From Kangiella geojedonensis (GTDB lineage Bacteria; Pseudomonadota; Gammaproteobacteria; Enterobacterales; Kangiellaceae): DNA of 64,000 nucleotides. The stretch spans positions 620,001 to 684,000 of the forward strand of contig NZ_CP010975.1 in NCBI RefSeq assembly GCF_000981765.1, given 5' to 3'. This document shows positions 1 through 7,634 of this stretch, in pieces. Below the pieces are notes generated by a model. That model was given only the letters and a program-made list of their open reading frames with translations, searched no databases and had not been told where the DNA came from. The first letter of the stretch is position 1. Each line of letters starts with the position of its first letter. Position numbers and translations under genes: made by a program.

Positions 1-321
1 ACAACGCCAATTGCACCGACTATTAGCCCTAACAAAACACGTGAAGGTTTAATTGGTGGTGTCATTACCACAGGTGTACTCGCCATGATTTTAGCAGGGT
101 TGTTAACGCCAATGATCTGGTGGCAGGGCCTGTTGGTTGGTTTGGGTATTGGTATCGCAGGCTTTATTGGTGACGTATCTCTATCAGCGATTAAACGTGA
201 TATTGGTATTAAAGACTCAGGTCAGTTAATCCCTGGTCATGGCGGTATCTTGGATCGCCTCGATAGTCTGACGTTTACTGCGCCCTTGTTCTTCCACGTT
301 ATGCGCTACTTTTACTTCTAA
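1..321 (+). CDS. Phosphatidate cytidylyltransferase (CdsA/YnbB family), 3' part only
   Basis: The reading frame is open from base 1 to the TAA at 319-321, so only the C-terminal 106 residues are in the window. The end carries the CdsA signature: S-x-x-K-R, then K-D-x-G, L-I-P-G-H-G-G and D-R-L-D in the right order. The enzyme makes CDP-diacylglycerol from phosphatidate and CTP at the inner membrane. The remaining sequence contains about two hydrophobic segments. An acyltransferase gene follows within 14 bases, so the two probably form a phospholipid-synthesis operon; such a CdsA-acyltransferase pairing also fits the ynbB-type paralogue rather than the essential cdsA. The family is certain; which paralogue is not. 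Confidence 0.9.
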   Translation, partial: TTPIAPTISPNKTREGLIGGVITTGVLAMILAGLLTPMIWWQGLLVGLGIGIAGFIGDVSLSAIKRDIGIKDSGQLIPGHGGILDRLDSLTFTAPLFFHVMRYFYF

Positions 322-334
322 GGAGGGAATGAGT

Positions 335-985
335 ATGAAGTACATTAACTTAGCACTTCGTTGGTTGTTTTTTGCCGTGATCATTAAGCCTATCGTCAAA
401 ATCGTTATTGGCTTGCGTTATCAAAATACGCCTATTCTTCCGAAGGATGGGCCTGCAATTTTGATCGCCAATCATAATAGCCACCTTGATACCATGGTGT
501 TGATTTCATTATTACCACTGAACATATTGCATAAAGTGAAACCAGTAGCCGCTGCGGACTATTTCTTAAAAAATAAATTTTTGGCGTGGTTTGCCTTAAA
601 TATTATCGGTATTTTGCCGATTGAGCGTCAGGGTAAAGATAAAAGCGTTAACCCAATTGAGCAGTGCGCGAAAGCACTCGATAGCGGCAAGATCTTAATT
701 TTCTTCCCAGAAGGTTCACGTGGCGAGCCAGAGAAGATGACCGATTTGAAATATGGCGTGGTAAAGCTGGCTGAACGCTGTCCTAATGTTCCACTTTACC
801 CAATTTATATGCACGGCCTAGGAAAGACTTTGCCCAAAGGCGATGCACTATTTGTACCGTTTTTTTGCGATGTGGTGTTTTCAGAACCGATGACATATGA
901 AGCAAATAGTGAAGGCTTTTATGAAAACGTCAAAACACGCTTCGCTACCTTGCAGGATTCGGTTAAGTTACCGAAGTGGGATTAG
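335..985 (+). CDS. 1-acyl-sn-glycerol-3-phosphate acyltransferase family protein (PlsC-like)
   Basis: A protein of 216 residues with the acyltransferase motifs NHNSHLDTM (the H-x4-D catalytic pair) and FPEGSRGEPEKM (block III, phosphate binding). It should transfer an acyl chain to lysophosphatidate, or to a related lyso-lipid, at the inner membrane; a hydrophobic stretch near the N-terminus fits membrane attachment. I start it at the ATG at 335, since the strong ribosome site AGGAGG (321-326) lies 8 bases before it; the in-frame ATG at 329 is only 2 bases from that site. The gene sits directly behind the CdsA-like gene, which uses the phosphatidate that this enzyme would make. Confidence 0.88.
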   Translation: MKYINLALRWLFFAVIIKPIVKIVIGLRYQNTPILPKDGPAILIANHNSHLDTMVLISLLPLNILHKVKPVAAADYFLKNKFLAWFALNIIGILPIERQGKDKSVNPIEQCAKALDSGKILIFFPEGSRGEPEKMTDLKYGVVKLAERCPNVPLYPIYMHGLGKTLPKGDALFVPFFCDVVFSEPMTYEANSEGFYENVKTRFATLQDSVKLPKWD

Positions 986-1000
986 TATATGGAGTTTAGG

Positions 1001-1618
1001 ATGAAGTTGAAAGTTATAGTGGCTGCAATTGGTATAATGTTCGTCTCAGCGTGCACTATGGGTTATGACGAGTTACAGGCAATGTGTAAGAAAGATGCTG
1101 GAACTGTTATTTATGAGCGAGTGGAGGTTGATGGTTACTACAGCGATAATTGTACAGGACCTTGTTGGTCAGAATTGTTACATGACCAGTTTGAGTTCGT
1201 TGAAATCTATAACCCGACCGAAAGAGACTTTTATAATCCAGGGAAAGGGTATTGGCATATTTATCTTTCTAAGCAGGGAGATGAAAATTGTTATTCACGA
1301 GTAACATCTAGACAGGAGCATCGGCTTGATTCTGGGCAATGCATTGCTTTTAAGAAAATTGATAAACCAACAGCTATATATGGATATAAGCATGAACTGA
1401 GTGATACTTTTATCCTTAAAAATTATTATGGTTCAGAAATTTCAAAGTATATAACAACGGCTTATAGAATCTCGGATAATAAAGTTTTAGCAGAAAGTGT
1501 AGACTACAGGTTGGATAGGGACCCTAGCACTACAGGCGATGGCGGTGGAGTTGGATGTAAACGGTCTGGTAGTGGAAAAGAGCCTTTAAAATATATGAAG
1601 ACAGAAGTTTTTGAATAA
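1001..1618 (+). CDS. Hypothetical lipoprotein
   Basis: A protein of 205 residues that I do not recognise. It begins with a short basic and hydrophobic signal ending in the lipobox V-S-A-C, so a lipid-anchored envelope protein is likely. The mature part holds several more cysteines (in MCKK, NCTGPCW, NCYS, QCIAF and GCKR), which could form disulphides. I prefer the ATG at 1001 (GGAG 6 bases ahead) over the ATG at 989, which would put charged residues before the signal. It follows the acyltransferase by 15 bases. Codon use is visibly more AT-rich than in the upstream genes. A hairpin with 7-bp arms (1620-1639) follows the stop but lacks a clear T run. Confidence 0.7.
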   Translation: MKLKVIVAAIGIMFVSACTMGYDELQAMCKKDAGTVIYERVEVDGYYSDNCTGPCWSELLHDQFEFVEIYNPTERDFYNPGKGYWHIYLSKQGDENCYSRVTSRQEHRLDSGQCIAFKKIDKPTAIYGYKHELSDTFILKNYYGSEISKYITTAYRISDNKVLAESVDYRLDRDPSTTGDGGGVGCKRSGSGKEPLKYMKTEVFE

Positions 1619-1655
1619 GTGGTGCGCCTTGACGCACCATTCAAAAACCTAAAAC

Positions 1656-2066
1656 TTACAGAATTAAAGCTAATAAAGCACAAATCGCTAATGCGATGCC
1701 AAGTGGAATCTGAATCGAGGTTAGCTTTCGTGCTGCTTGAGCACCTTTTTCTTGGGCGGTTTCATTTTTTGATAATAGCTTTTCCGACAGTAACCCATAA
1801 GAAAGAATAAAGCCGACCAATATCATCAAAATTTGCATAATAAGGCTAAATAGACCAGCCGAGTATTTCATCATGGCACCTAAGTGCGCCAAGCTGTGGA
1901 ACAAGAAGTAATACAGGCCTAAGATCAGTAAGATAACACCGATTACGCCTTGATAAGGCGCCAGTTTTTTTAAGGCGTTACCTGCGTCTTGTGACTTTTG
2001 AGCAATAAGGCTAGAAGCCGCCAGTAAGCCACCGATTATGGCAAGGATAGGTATAAGAATATCCAT
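1656..2066 (-). CDS. Small four-helix membrane protein, unknown function
   Basis: A protein of 136 residues made of four hydrophobic segments (about 3-22, 40-60, 67-94 and 118-136) with a charged stretch K/E/Q-rich between the third and fourth (about 96-115). No motif points to a function. The start ATG at 2066 is preceded by AAAGGA at a reasonable distance. It is the last gene of a minus-strand pair with folD upstream, but a possible terminator lies between them, so it may have its own promoter. It converges with the lipoprotein gene. Existence as a gene is likely from the clean membrane pattern; function is open. Confidence 0.7.
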   Translation of the reverse strand: MDILIPILAIIGGLLAASSLIAQKSQDAGNALKKLAPYQGVIGVILLILGLYYFLFHSLAHLGAMMKYSAGLFSLIMQILMILVGFILSYGLLSEKLLSKNETAQEKGAQAARKLTSIQIPLGIALAICALLALIL

Positions 2067-2147
2067 CGTTGAGTCCTTTGTTAGAATGAGTTGCTTAGAG
2101 ATTAGCGCAAGTCATTGAACTCAAATAGGTTTTTTATGGGAAAAGGT

Positions 2148-2177
2148 GAGCCAATTCACACTCAGTGGAACTGGCTC
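2148..2177 (-). terminator. Possible folD terminator hairpin
   Basis: Read on the minus strand just after the folD stop, GAGCCA and TGGCTC pair around a loop that itself has some pairing (TTC with GAA). The T run after it is weak (CCTTTTCCC), so this is a tentative call. Confidence 0.35.
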
Positions 2178-2189
2178 GACCAGAAAGTT

Positions 2190-3044
2190 TTAGTCGTGCA
2201 GGTGTTCGCAAGCAAAAAGGGTGTTGCTCATCAGCATGGCAACGGTCATGGGACCAACACCGCCTGGAACGGGTGTAATCCATGAAGCGCGCTCTTTAGC
2301 AACGTCAAACTCAACATCGCCTGCCAGTTTGCCGCTTTCAAGACGATTAATGCCAACATCAATCACAATGGCACCCGGCTTGATCCAGTCGCCTTTGACC
2401 ATGTTAGGAATACCTACGCCAACAACCACAATATCTGCTTCCGAGACTTTTTTCGCTAAGTCTTTGGTTTTACTGTGAGTAAAGGTTACTGTGCAGCGTT
2501 CCATCAGTAGTTCTAAGCCCATAGGTCGGCCCACAATGTTGGATACGCCAACCACTACGGCGTCTTTACCGATTAGGTCGATCCCCGTTTCTTTCAGCAT
2601 CACCATGACACCATAAGGCGTACATGGACGCATCGTAGGCATCTTTTGTGCCAAGCGGCCCATATTATAAGGGTGGAAACCATCAACATCTTTATCTGCT
2701 TTGATTCGCTCAAGAATAACGTTCGAATCCAAATGAGCCGGTAGCGGTAATTGAACCAAAATTCCGTCAATGGCTGGGTCGTCATTCAGCAAATCGATCT
2801 GTTCAAGCAGGGCGTCTTGTGTTGTGTCATCTTCCATCACAATTTTGCGAGAAATGAAGCCAACCTTTTCACAAGCTTCGACCTTTTTGTTAACATAGAT
2901 TTGAGACGCGGGATCCACTCCAACAAGGATCACCGCCAGACCCGGCGCGCGCAGGCCTTTGTCTAGGCGAGCCTTTACTTTTAGGGCTAATTCGTCTTTA
3001 ACTTTGGCTGAGATGGCATTGCCATCAAGGATTTGAGCAGTCAT
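2190..3044 (-). CDS. folD: Bifunctional methylenetetrahydrofolate dehydrogenase / methenyltetrahydrofolate cyclohydrolase FolD
   Basis: Cytoplasmic enzyme of one-carbon metabolism that interconverts 5,10-methylene-, 5,10-methenyl- and 10-formyl-tetrahydrofolate with NADP. The 284 residues match the family's usual length. Visible are the substrate-site Y-V-x-x-K ([15 protein letters not shown]), the [10 protein letters not shown] block, the cofactor motif around [14 protein letters not shown], and the C-terminal [14 protein letters not shown] signature. I start at the ATG at 3044 (MTAQILDGN, as in other FolD proteins); a TTG five codons earlier is possible but has no better ribosome site. The gene is on its own, divergent from the tRNA operon. 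Confidence 0.96.
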   Translation of the reverse strand: MTAQILDGNAISAKVKDELALKVKARLDKGLRAPGLAVILVGVDPASQIYVNKKVEACEKVGFISRKIVMEDDTTQDALLEQIDLLNDDPAIDGILVQLPLPAHLDSNVILERIKADKDVDGFHPYNMGRLAQKMPTMRPCTPYGVMVMLKETGIDLIGKDAVVVGVSNIVGRPMGLELLMERCTVTFTHSKTKDLAKKVSEADIVVVGVGIPNMVKGDWIKPGAIVIDVGINRLESGKLAGDVEFDVAKERASWITPVPGGVGPMTVAMLMSNTLFACEHLHD

Positions 3045-3155
3045 GCAGATTAAATTCAAATGATTGTTTGAAAGGCGCTATTGTCGCAATATTGAGCAAC
3101 ATACTCAATGCTTTTATAAGCAACGAAGAAAATAGAAAAAAAGCGACGAAAAGTG

Positions 3156-3184
3156 TTGACGGGTATGGGGGAAATCAGTAATAT
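3156..3184 (+). promoter_or_regulatory. Sigma-70 promoter of the tRNA operon with GC-rich discriminator
   Basis: TTGACG (3156-3161), a 17-base spacer and TAATAT (3179-3184), directly followed by GCGCGTC. A GC-rich discriminator after the -10 box is typical of stable-RNA promoters under ppGpp control. A small palindrome, AGGGGC-AA-GCCCCT, lies in the leader before the first tRNA. Confidence 0.7.
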
Positions 3185-3221
3185 GCGCGTCTCGCAGGGG
3201 CAAGCCCCTTGAGACAAAAAT

Positions 3222-3298
3222 CGGAGATTAGCGCAGTCTGGTAGCGCGCCTGCTTTGGGTGCAGGATGTCGGGGGTTCAAATCCCTCATCTCCGACCA
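3222..3298 (+). tRNA. tRNA-Pro(TGG)
   Basis: A 77-base cloverleaf: acceptor arms CGGAGAT (3222) and ATCTCCG (3288-3294), encoded CCA end, T-arm GGGGGTTCAAATCCC, and anticodon loop TTTGGGT giving TGG. First gene of the four-tRNA cluster. Confidence 0.97.
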
Positions 3299-3332
3299 AT
3301 TTATTTCTCGCCTCGACGTCAGGATTTAACAT

Positions 3333-3409
<77 letters not shown>

Positions 3410-3462
3410 TACTTTAAGTAAGATGGTGGTAAGCGGCCGAGTCGGGGGAGTAGAGGTTGATG

Positions 3463-3538
3463 GTGGGCGTAGCTCAGTTGGTAGAGCCCCGGATTGTGAT
3501 TCCGGTTGTCGTGGGTTCAAATCCCATCGTCCACCCCA
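3463..3538 (+). tRNA. tRNA-His(GTG)
   Basis: Acceptor arms GTGGGCG and CGTCCAC with encoded CCA; anticodon loop TTGTGAT giving GTG. The base before the gene (3462) is G and faces the C discriminator, as needed for the extra G-1 of tRNA-His. Confidence 0.97.
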
Positions 3539-3617
3539 GATTCTTGTAAGGCCAGCATTAACGCTGAGCAGGAATTACAATATGGTTCGATGAGGGCTCA
3601 GGGCCCGCAGTCAAAAC

Positions 3618-3702
3618 GCGAAAGTGGTGGAATTGGTAGACACGCTGGATTTAGGTTCCAGTGCCGCGAGGCGTGAGAGTTCGAGTCTCTCCTTTCGCAC
3701 CA
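3618..3702 (+). tRNA. tRNA-Leu(TAG)
   Basis: An 85-base class II tRNA with long variable arm (GCCGCGAGGCGT region), acceptor arms GCGAAAG and CTTTCGC, encoded CCA, and anticodon loop TTTAGGT giving TAG. Last tRNA of the cluster. The tail CCATCTTTA (3700-3708) can pair with TAAAGATGG (3729-3737), perhaps a processing or 3'-end stem. Confidence 0.96.
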
Positions 3703-3816
3703 TCTTTATCTCAGCTTATAAAGGTTGGTAAAGATGGCTCCTCCCTAACAGTCTTCATCTGAAAACCTGGTCATATATATTAATAGCTATGTAGATAGCG
3801 AATCGGAGATCAGCGA

Positions 3817-5109
3817 ATGCAAGTTTCAGTTGAAGCCAGTAACGGTTTAGAAAGAAAATTAGTTATCGATGTGCCTGCCGAGAATATCGACGGCGCAGTT
3901 CAAAAACGCCTTCAAGAAATGACACGTACCGTTAAAATGAACGGTTTCCGTCCAGGCAAAGTCCCTTTTAAAGTCGTTAAAAAGCGTTACGGTGATGCCG
4001 TTCGCCAAGAGATTCTTGGTGAAGTTATGCAGCGTAACTATTTTGAAGCGATTCAAAAAGAAGAGTTAACGCCAGCCGGTTATCCTCAACTTGAGTTAAT
4101 CGAAAATAAAGATGGCGAAAACCTTAAGTTCTCAGCAACTTTCGAAGTCTATCCGCAAGTAGAAGTTGCAGACCTTTCTGATTTAGAAATTGAAAAGCCA
4201 GCCTCAGACGTGAGCGATGATGATCTGTCAAAAATGATGGATACACTTCGTGAGCAACGCGCTTCATGGGTTGAAGTTAAGCGTAAGGCAAAAGAAGGTG
4301 ACCAAGTGGTTATCGACTTTAAAGGCTTTATCGATGGTGAAGCGTTCCAAGGCGGAGAAGCTACTCAGTTCCCACTAGAAATCGGTGCTGGTAACATGAT
4401 CCCTGGTTTCGAAGACCAGCTAGTAGGCGCTTCAGCTGATAGCGACGTCGAAGTTAAAGTGACTTTCCCTGAAGATTACCACGTAGAAGATTTGAAGGGC
4501 AAAGAAGCTACTTTCGAGACTCACGTTCACGTGGTTAACAAGAAAGAATTGCCTACAGTAACTGAGCTTGCAGAGCAGCTAGGCGCTGATGATTTAGCGG
4601 CATTGAAAGATGACGTTAAGAAAAACATGGAGCGTGAACTTCGTAACGCTATTAAATCACGCGTTAAAGGCGCTGTGATGGATAAGCTTATTGAAAAGCA
4701 TGAATTCGATATGCCTAAAGCGATGGTTGATCAAGAGATCGACCGTATGCGTCAAGAAATGGCACAGCGTATGAACGCTCCTAAAGATCAAACGCCTGAT
4801 CTTCCTGCTGACTTATTCGAAGAGCAAGCAACTCGTCGCGTTAAGCTAGGTTTAGTGGTTGCAGAAATCATTAAGTCTGAAGAGCTTAAAGCAGACGAAG
4901 CTAAAGTTCGCGCACAGGTTGAAGACTTAGCGTCTGTTTACGAAGAGCCACAAGAAGTGATCGAATGGTACTATGGCGACCCTCAGCGTTTACGCGAAGT
5001 AGAGTCGTTGGTATTAGAAGACTCTGTGGTTGACTTGGTGCTAGAAAAAGCTAAAGTAACCGAGAAAGCCGTTAAGTTTGACGAGTTGCTAAATACGAAC
5101 CAACAGTAA
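3817..5109 (+). CDS. tig: Trigger factor (ribosome-bound chaperone / peptidyl-prolyl isomerase)
   Basis: A protein of 430 residues, the family's usual length. It binds the ribosome next to the exit tunnel and shields nascent chains. The ribosome-docking signature GFRPGKVP is at residues 43-50; an FKBP-type isomerase domain covers about 150-245 (GDQVVIDFKGFIDGEAF and the ETHVHVV end), and the rest is the helical C-terminal chaperone region. GGAG (3805-3808) precedes the ATG. It heads the tig-clpP pair as in most gammaproteobacteria; a hairpin follows the gene and may reduce readthrough into clpP. Confidence 0.98.
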   Translation: MQVSVEASNGLERKLVIDVPAENIDGAVQKRLQEMTRTVKMNGFRPGKVPFKVVKKRYGDAVRQEILGEVMQRNYFEAIQKEELTPAGYPQLELIENKDGENLKFSATFEVYPQVEVADLSDLEIEKPASDVSDDDLSKMMDTLREQRASWVEVKRKAKEGDQVVIDFKGFIDGEAFQGGEATQFPLEIGAGNMIPGFEDQLVGASADSDVEVKVTFPEDYHVEDLKGKEATFETHVHVVNKKELPTVTELAEQLGADDLAALKDDVKKNMERELRNAIKSRVKGAVMDKLIEKHEFDMPKAMVDQEIDRMRQEMAQRMNAPKDQTPDLPADLFEEQATRRVKLGLVVAEIIKSEELKADEAKVRAQVEDLASVYEEPQEVIEWYYGDPQRLREVESLVLEDSVVDLVLEKAKVTEKAVKFDELLNTNQQ

Positions 5110-5136
5110 ATTTAGCTAACAGTCACATAATTCATT

Positions 5137-5167
5137 AGAAGCGGATTTATTCCGCTTCTTTTGTCTT
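5137..5167 (+). terminator. Stem-loop between tig and clpP
   Basis: Perfect 9-bp stem AGAAGCGGA / TCCGCTTCT with a TTTAT loop, then TTTTGTCTTT. It fits a rho-independent terminator, possibly a partial one setting the tig:clpP ratio, since the clpP start follows 23 bases later. Confidence 0.75.
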
Positions 5168-5189
5168 TAGATTAAGGAATACTTCTAAA

Positions 5190-5801
5190 ATGAGCAAAAT
5201 TGATCAACCCATCAGCAATGCTTTAATTCCAATGGTTGTGGAGCAAACCTCGCGTGGCGAGCGCTCTTATGACATCTACTCACGCCTATTGAAAGAGCGT
5301 GTTATTTTCTGTGTTGGCCCTGTTGAAGATAATATGGCTAACTCTATCATGGCTCAGATGTTGTTCCTTGAGTCGGATAACCCTGATAAAGATATCTACT
5401 TGTACATCAACTCACCTGGTGGTGTGGTGACTGCAGGTATGGGGATTTATGACACCATGCAGTTTATTCGTCCTGATGTATCGACGGTCTGTGTGGGGCA
5501 GGCGGCGAGCATGGGAGCTTTATTGCTAGCCGGTGGCGCTGCAGGTAAACGTCACTGCTTGCCCAATTCGCGCATGATGATCCATCAGCCGCTAGGTGGC
5601 TTCCAGGGTCAGGCATCGGATATTGCGATTCATGCGCAAGAGATCTACGAGATGAAGAAACGTTTGAACGGAATCTTGGCGCATCACTGTGACAAGCCGG
5701 TTGAGCAAGTAGAAAAAGATACTGACCGTGATAACTTCTTATCTGCAGAAGAAGCAGTGGATTACGGGCTGGTCGACTCTATCATTAGCTCACGTAAGTA
5801 G
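5190..5801 (+). CDS. clpP: ATP-dependent Clp protease proteolytic subunit ClpP
   Basis: Serine peptidase of 203 residues that forms the double-heptamer chamber used by ClpX and ClpA. The catalytic triad is visible: Ser107 in GQAASMGA, His132 in MMIHQP and Asp181 in DRDNFLSA. A short N-terminal propeptide region precedes [25 protein letters not shown], the conserved start of the mature protein. The start is preceded by AAGGAA. The gene ends at a strong terminator, and its partner gene clpX is not adjacent but 4 kb further on, past two unrelated convergent genes. Confidence 0.98.
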   Translation: MSKIDQPISNALIPMVVEQTSRGERSYDIYSRLLKERVIFCVGPVEDNMANSIMAQMLFLESDNPDKDIYLYINSPGGVVTAGMGIYDTMQFIRPDVSTVCVGQAASMGALLLAGGAAGKRHCLPNSRMMIHQPLGGFQGQASDIAIHAQEIYEMKKRLNGILAHHCDKPVEQVEKDTDRDNFLSAEEAVDYGLVDSIISSRK

Positions 5802-5816
5802 ATCCGCATCAATTAT

Positions 5817-5856
5817 AAAAAGCCACCTCTGGCTTAGTCAGGGGTGGCTTTTTTTG
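5817..5856 (+). terminator. Terminator after clpP
   Basis: AGCCACC-T-CTG pairs with CAG-G-GGTGGCT as an 11-bp stem (one T-G wobble) around GCTTAGT, followed by a run of seven T. It separates clpP from the inserted transporter gene. Confidence 0.88.
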
Positions 5857-5996
5857 TATTCAATAAAATCACACTTTTTGTAATTTCACTTGTCTAAACT
5901 TTAGATCCGTCCTAAAAATAGATGAAATAAAGACAATAATAATATAGCTGTTGGTAGTTTTAGATTGCTTGCTCAAGCCTGATTAGGAGGTTTGGT

Positions 5997-7634
5997 ATGG
6001 ATAAGCGTCAACAGTACAATCTCTTCGAGCGGTGTCTTGCTCGTTTTGTGTGGGTTCGTGCTGGTGAAGGTACTGGCATCTTGCTGATGTTTCTTAGCTT
6101 GTTTCTCTTAATGCTGTCTTACTACTTGCTTAAAGTCATGCGCGATCCTCTTATTTTATCTGATGGTAGTGCTGAGCTAAAAAGTTATACCACAGCTGCA
6201 CAAGCTTCAATTCTTCTCGTTGTCATCCCGTTCTTTAACCGTTTTTACTATAAATACTCGAGCCACAAAGATAAGTCGTTGTTTTTGAGGAAAGTGCTCA
6301 TTTTTTTCTTCACAAATTTGTCACTCTTTATCATCGCTAACCAACTATCTCTGCCTATTGGTATTGCCTTCTATATTTGGCTAGGAGTGTATAGCGTGAT
6401 CATGGTCGCTCTCTTTTGGGCATTTTGTGCAGACTGTTTTAATGCCATGAGTGGCAAGCGTTTATTCGCGGTAATAGCGGTCGGTGGCACTAGTGGCGCT
6501 TGGGTGGGGGCAAAACTGGGCGGTTTTTTATTTCCATTGGTAGGGGTGACAGGGGTTATGTTGATATCGGCATCATTACTCCTATGCCTTAACATATTGA
6601 CGCACTGGGGATATAAAGCCATTCCGGTAGCATCACGCGGCGATGAAGCAAACAAGCCAAAAACTATCAATCCAGATTGGTGGAGAGGCTTGTCACGATT
6701 CTTCCATAACCGTTATTTGCTGTTAATTGCAGTCTTTATTCTGCTTTATAACTGGGTTAACTCGGTAGGGGAGTACGTATTAGCTAAGTTTGTTATCTCG
6801 CAGGCTAGCGAAGTCTCCATACGTGGTAGCTATGAAGAACAGCTTTTTATGACTGAGTTCTATTCGGGTTATATTGCTTGGTTTACGCTGATCGGCCTGT
6901 TGTTGCAGGTCTTTGTTGTAGCACGGCTGTTTCGGTGGATTGGCGTTGGTGCCTCAATTTTTATTTTGCCTTTTGTGATGGTTATTAACTATAGCCTAAT
7001 TCTATTTTTTCCGTTCTTTGCGGTAGTTAAGTGGGCATTAATTGCTGAAAACAGCGTTAACTATTCTATTCAGAATACCAGTCGGCATGCATTGTTTTTG
7101 CCAGTGTCACGGGAAGATAAATACCTGAGTAAAAATGCTATGGACACGTTTTTTTACCGCTTCGGTGATCTCATGTATGGAGCCAGTGTGGCTATTGGGG
7201 TTAACGTGCTAGGGCTAGGGACCTTTGAGTTTATTGCTTTTAATGCTTTGCTGGCCGGACTTTGCTGTTGGACTGCCTTAGCCATTCGCAAGCGCTATAA
7301 CGCTCAATATGGAGAGATTGATGAGGGGCACCCGCCGGTGCTATCAACTGTGCTTAAACCTCATACCGTACCGGCTGGAAGGAAAAGCATTCTGAACATC
7401 CCTCCTGATACTTTCGTAGAGCCTGATGCTGGCGACATTATCCGTTATAAGCTTAAAGGCGCTAATGGTGCTCAACTGCCTGCCTGGTGTCAGTTTGACG
7501 ATGAGCAGTTAACCGTGGCATTAACTCCTCCCAAAGACCACCAGAATAAACTCAAACTGGAGTTAGTCGCTAGAGATTTTGCCGGTTATGAAGTCAGTAC
7601 CTATTGGAAAATCACAATCAAGTCTGAGCCTTAA
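5997..7634 (+). CDS. Npt1/Npt2-type nucleotide transporter-like protein fused to a C-terminal cadherin/Ig-like domain
   Basis: A protein of 545 residues. Residues about 1-435 contain about twelve hydrophobic segments and resemble the bacterial NTP/NDP exchange (ADP,ATP carrier, Tlc-like) family: the start VRAGEGTG, then SYYLLKVMRDPLIL in the first helix region, is typical. Known members exchange ATP and ADP across a membrane; the substrate here is not shown. Residues about 446-543 look like a dystroglycan-type cadherin-like (CADG/He_PIG) beta-sandwich: PPDTFVEPDAGD, then LPAWCQFDD, then ELVARDFAGYEV. With twelve helices this domain would lie in the cytoplasm, which is odd for such a fold. AGGAGG precedes the ATG. 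Its stop overlaps that of the convergent phosphatase gene by sharing TTAA. Family 0.75, domain 0.7. Confidence 0.75.
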   Translation: MDKRQQYNLFERCLARFVWVRAGEGTGILLMFLSLFLLMLSYYLLKVMRDPLILSDGSAELKSYTTAAQASILLVVIPFFNRFYYKYSSHKDKSLFLRKVLIFFFTNLSLFIIANQLSLPIGIAFYIWLGVYSVIMVALFWAFCADCFNAMSGKRLFAVIAVGGTSGAWVGAKLGGFLFPLVGVTGVMLISASLLLCLNILTHWGYKAIPVASRGDEANKPKTINPDWWRGLSRFFHNRYLLLIAVFILLYNWVNSVGEYVLAKFVISQASEVSIRGSYEEQLFMTEFYSGYIAWFTLIGLLLQVFVVARLFRWIGVGASIFILPFVMVINYSLILFFPFFAVVKWALIAENSVNYSIQNTSRHALFLPVSREDKYLSKNAMDTFFYRFGDLMYGASVAIGVNVLGLGTFEFIAFNALLAGLCCWTALAIRKRYNAQYGEIDEGHPPVLSTVLKPHTVPAGRKSILNIPPDTFVEPDAGDIIRYKLKGANGAQLPAWCQFDDEQLTVALTPPKDHQNKLKLELVARDFAGYEVSTYWKITIKSEP

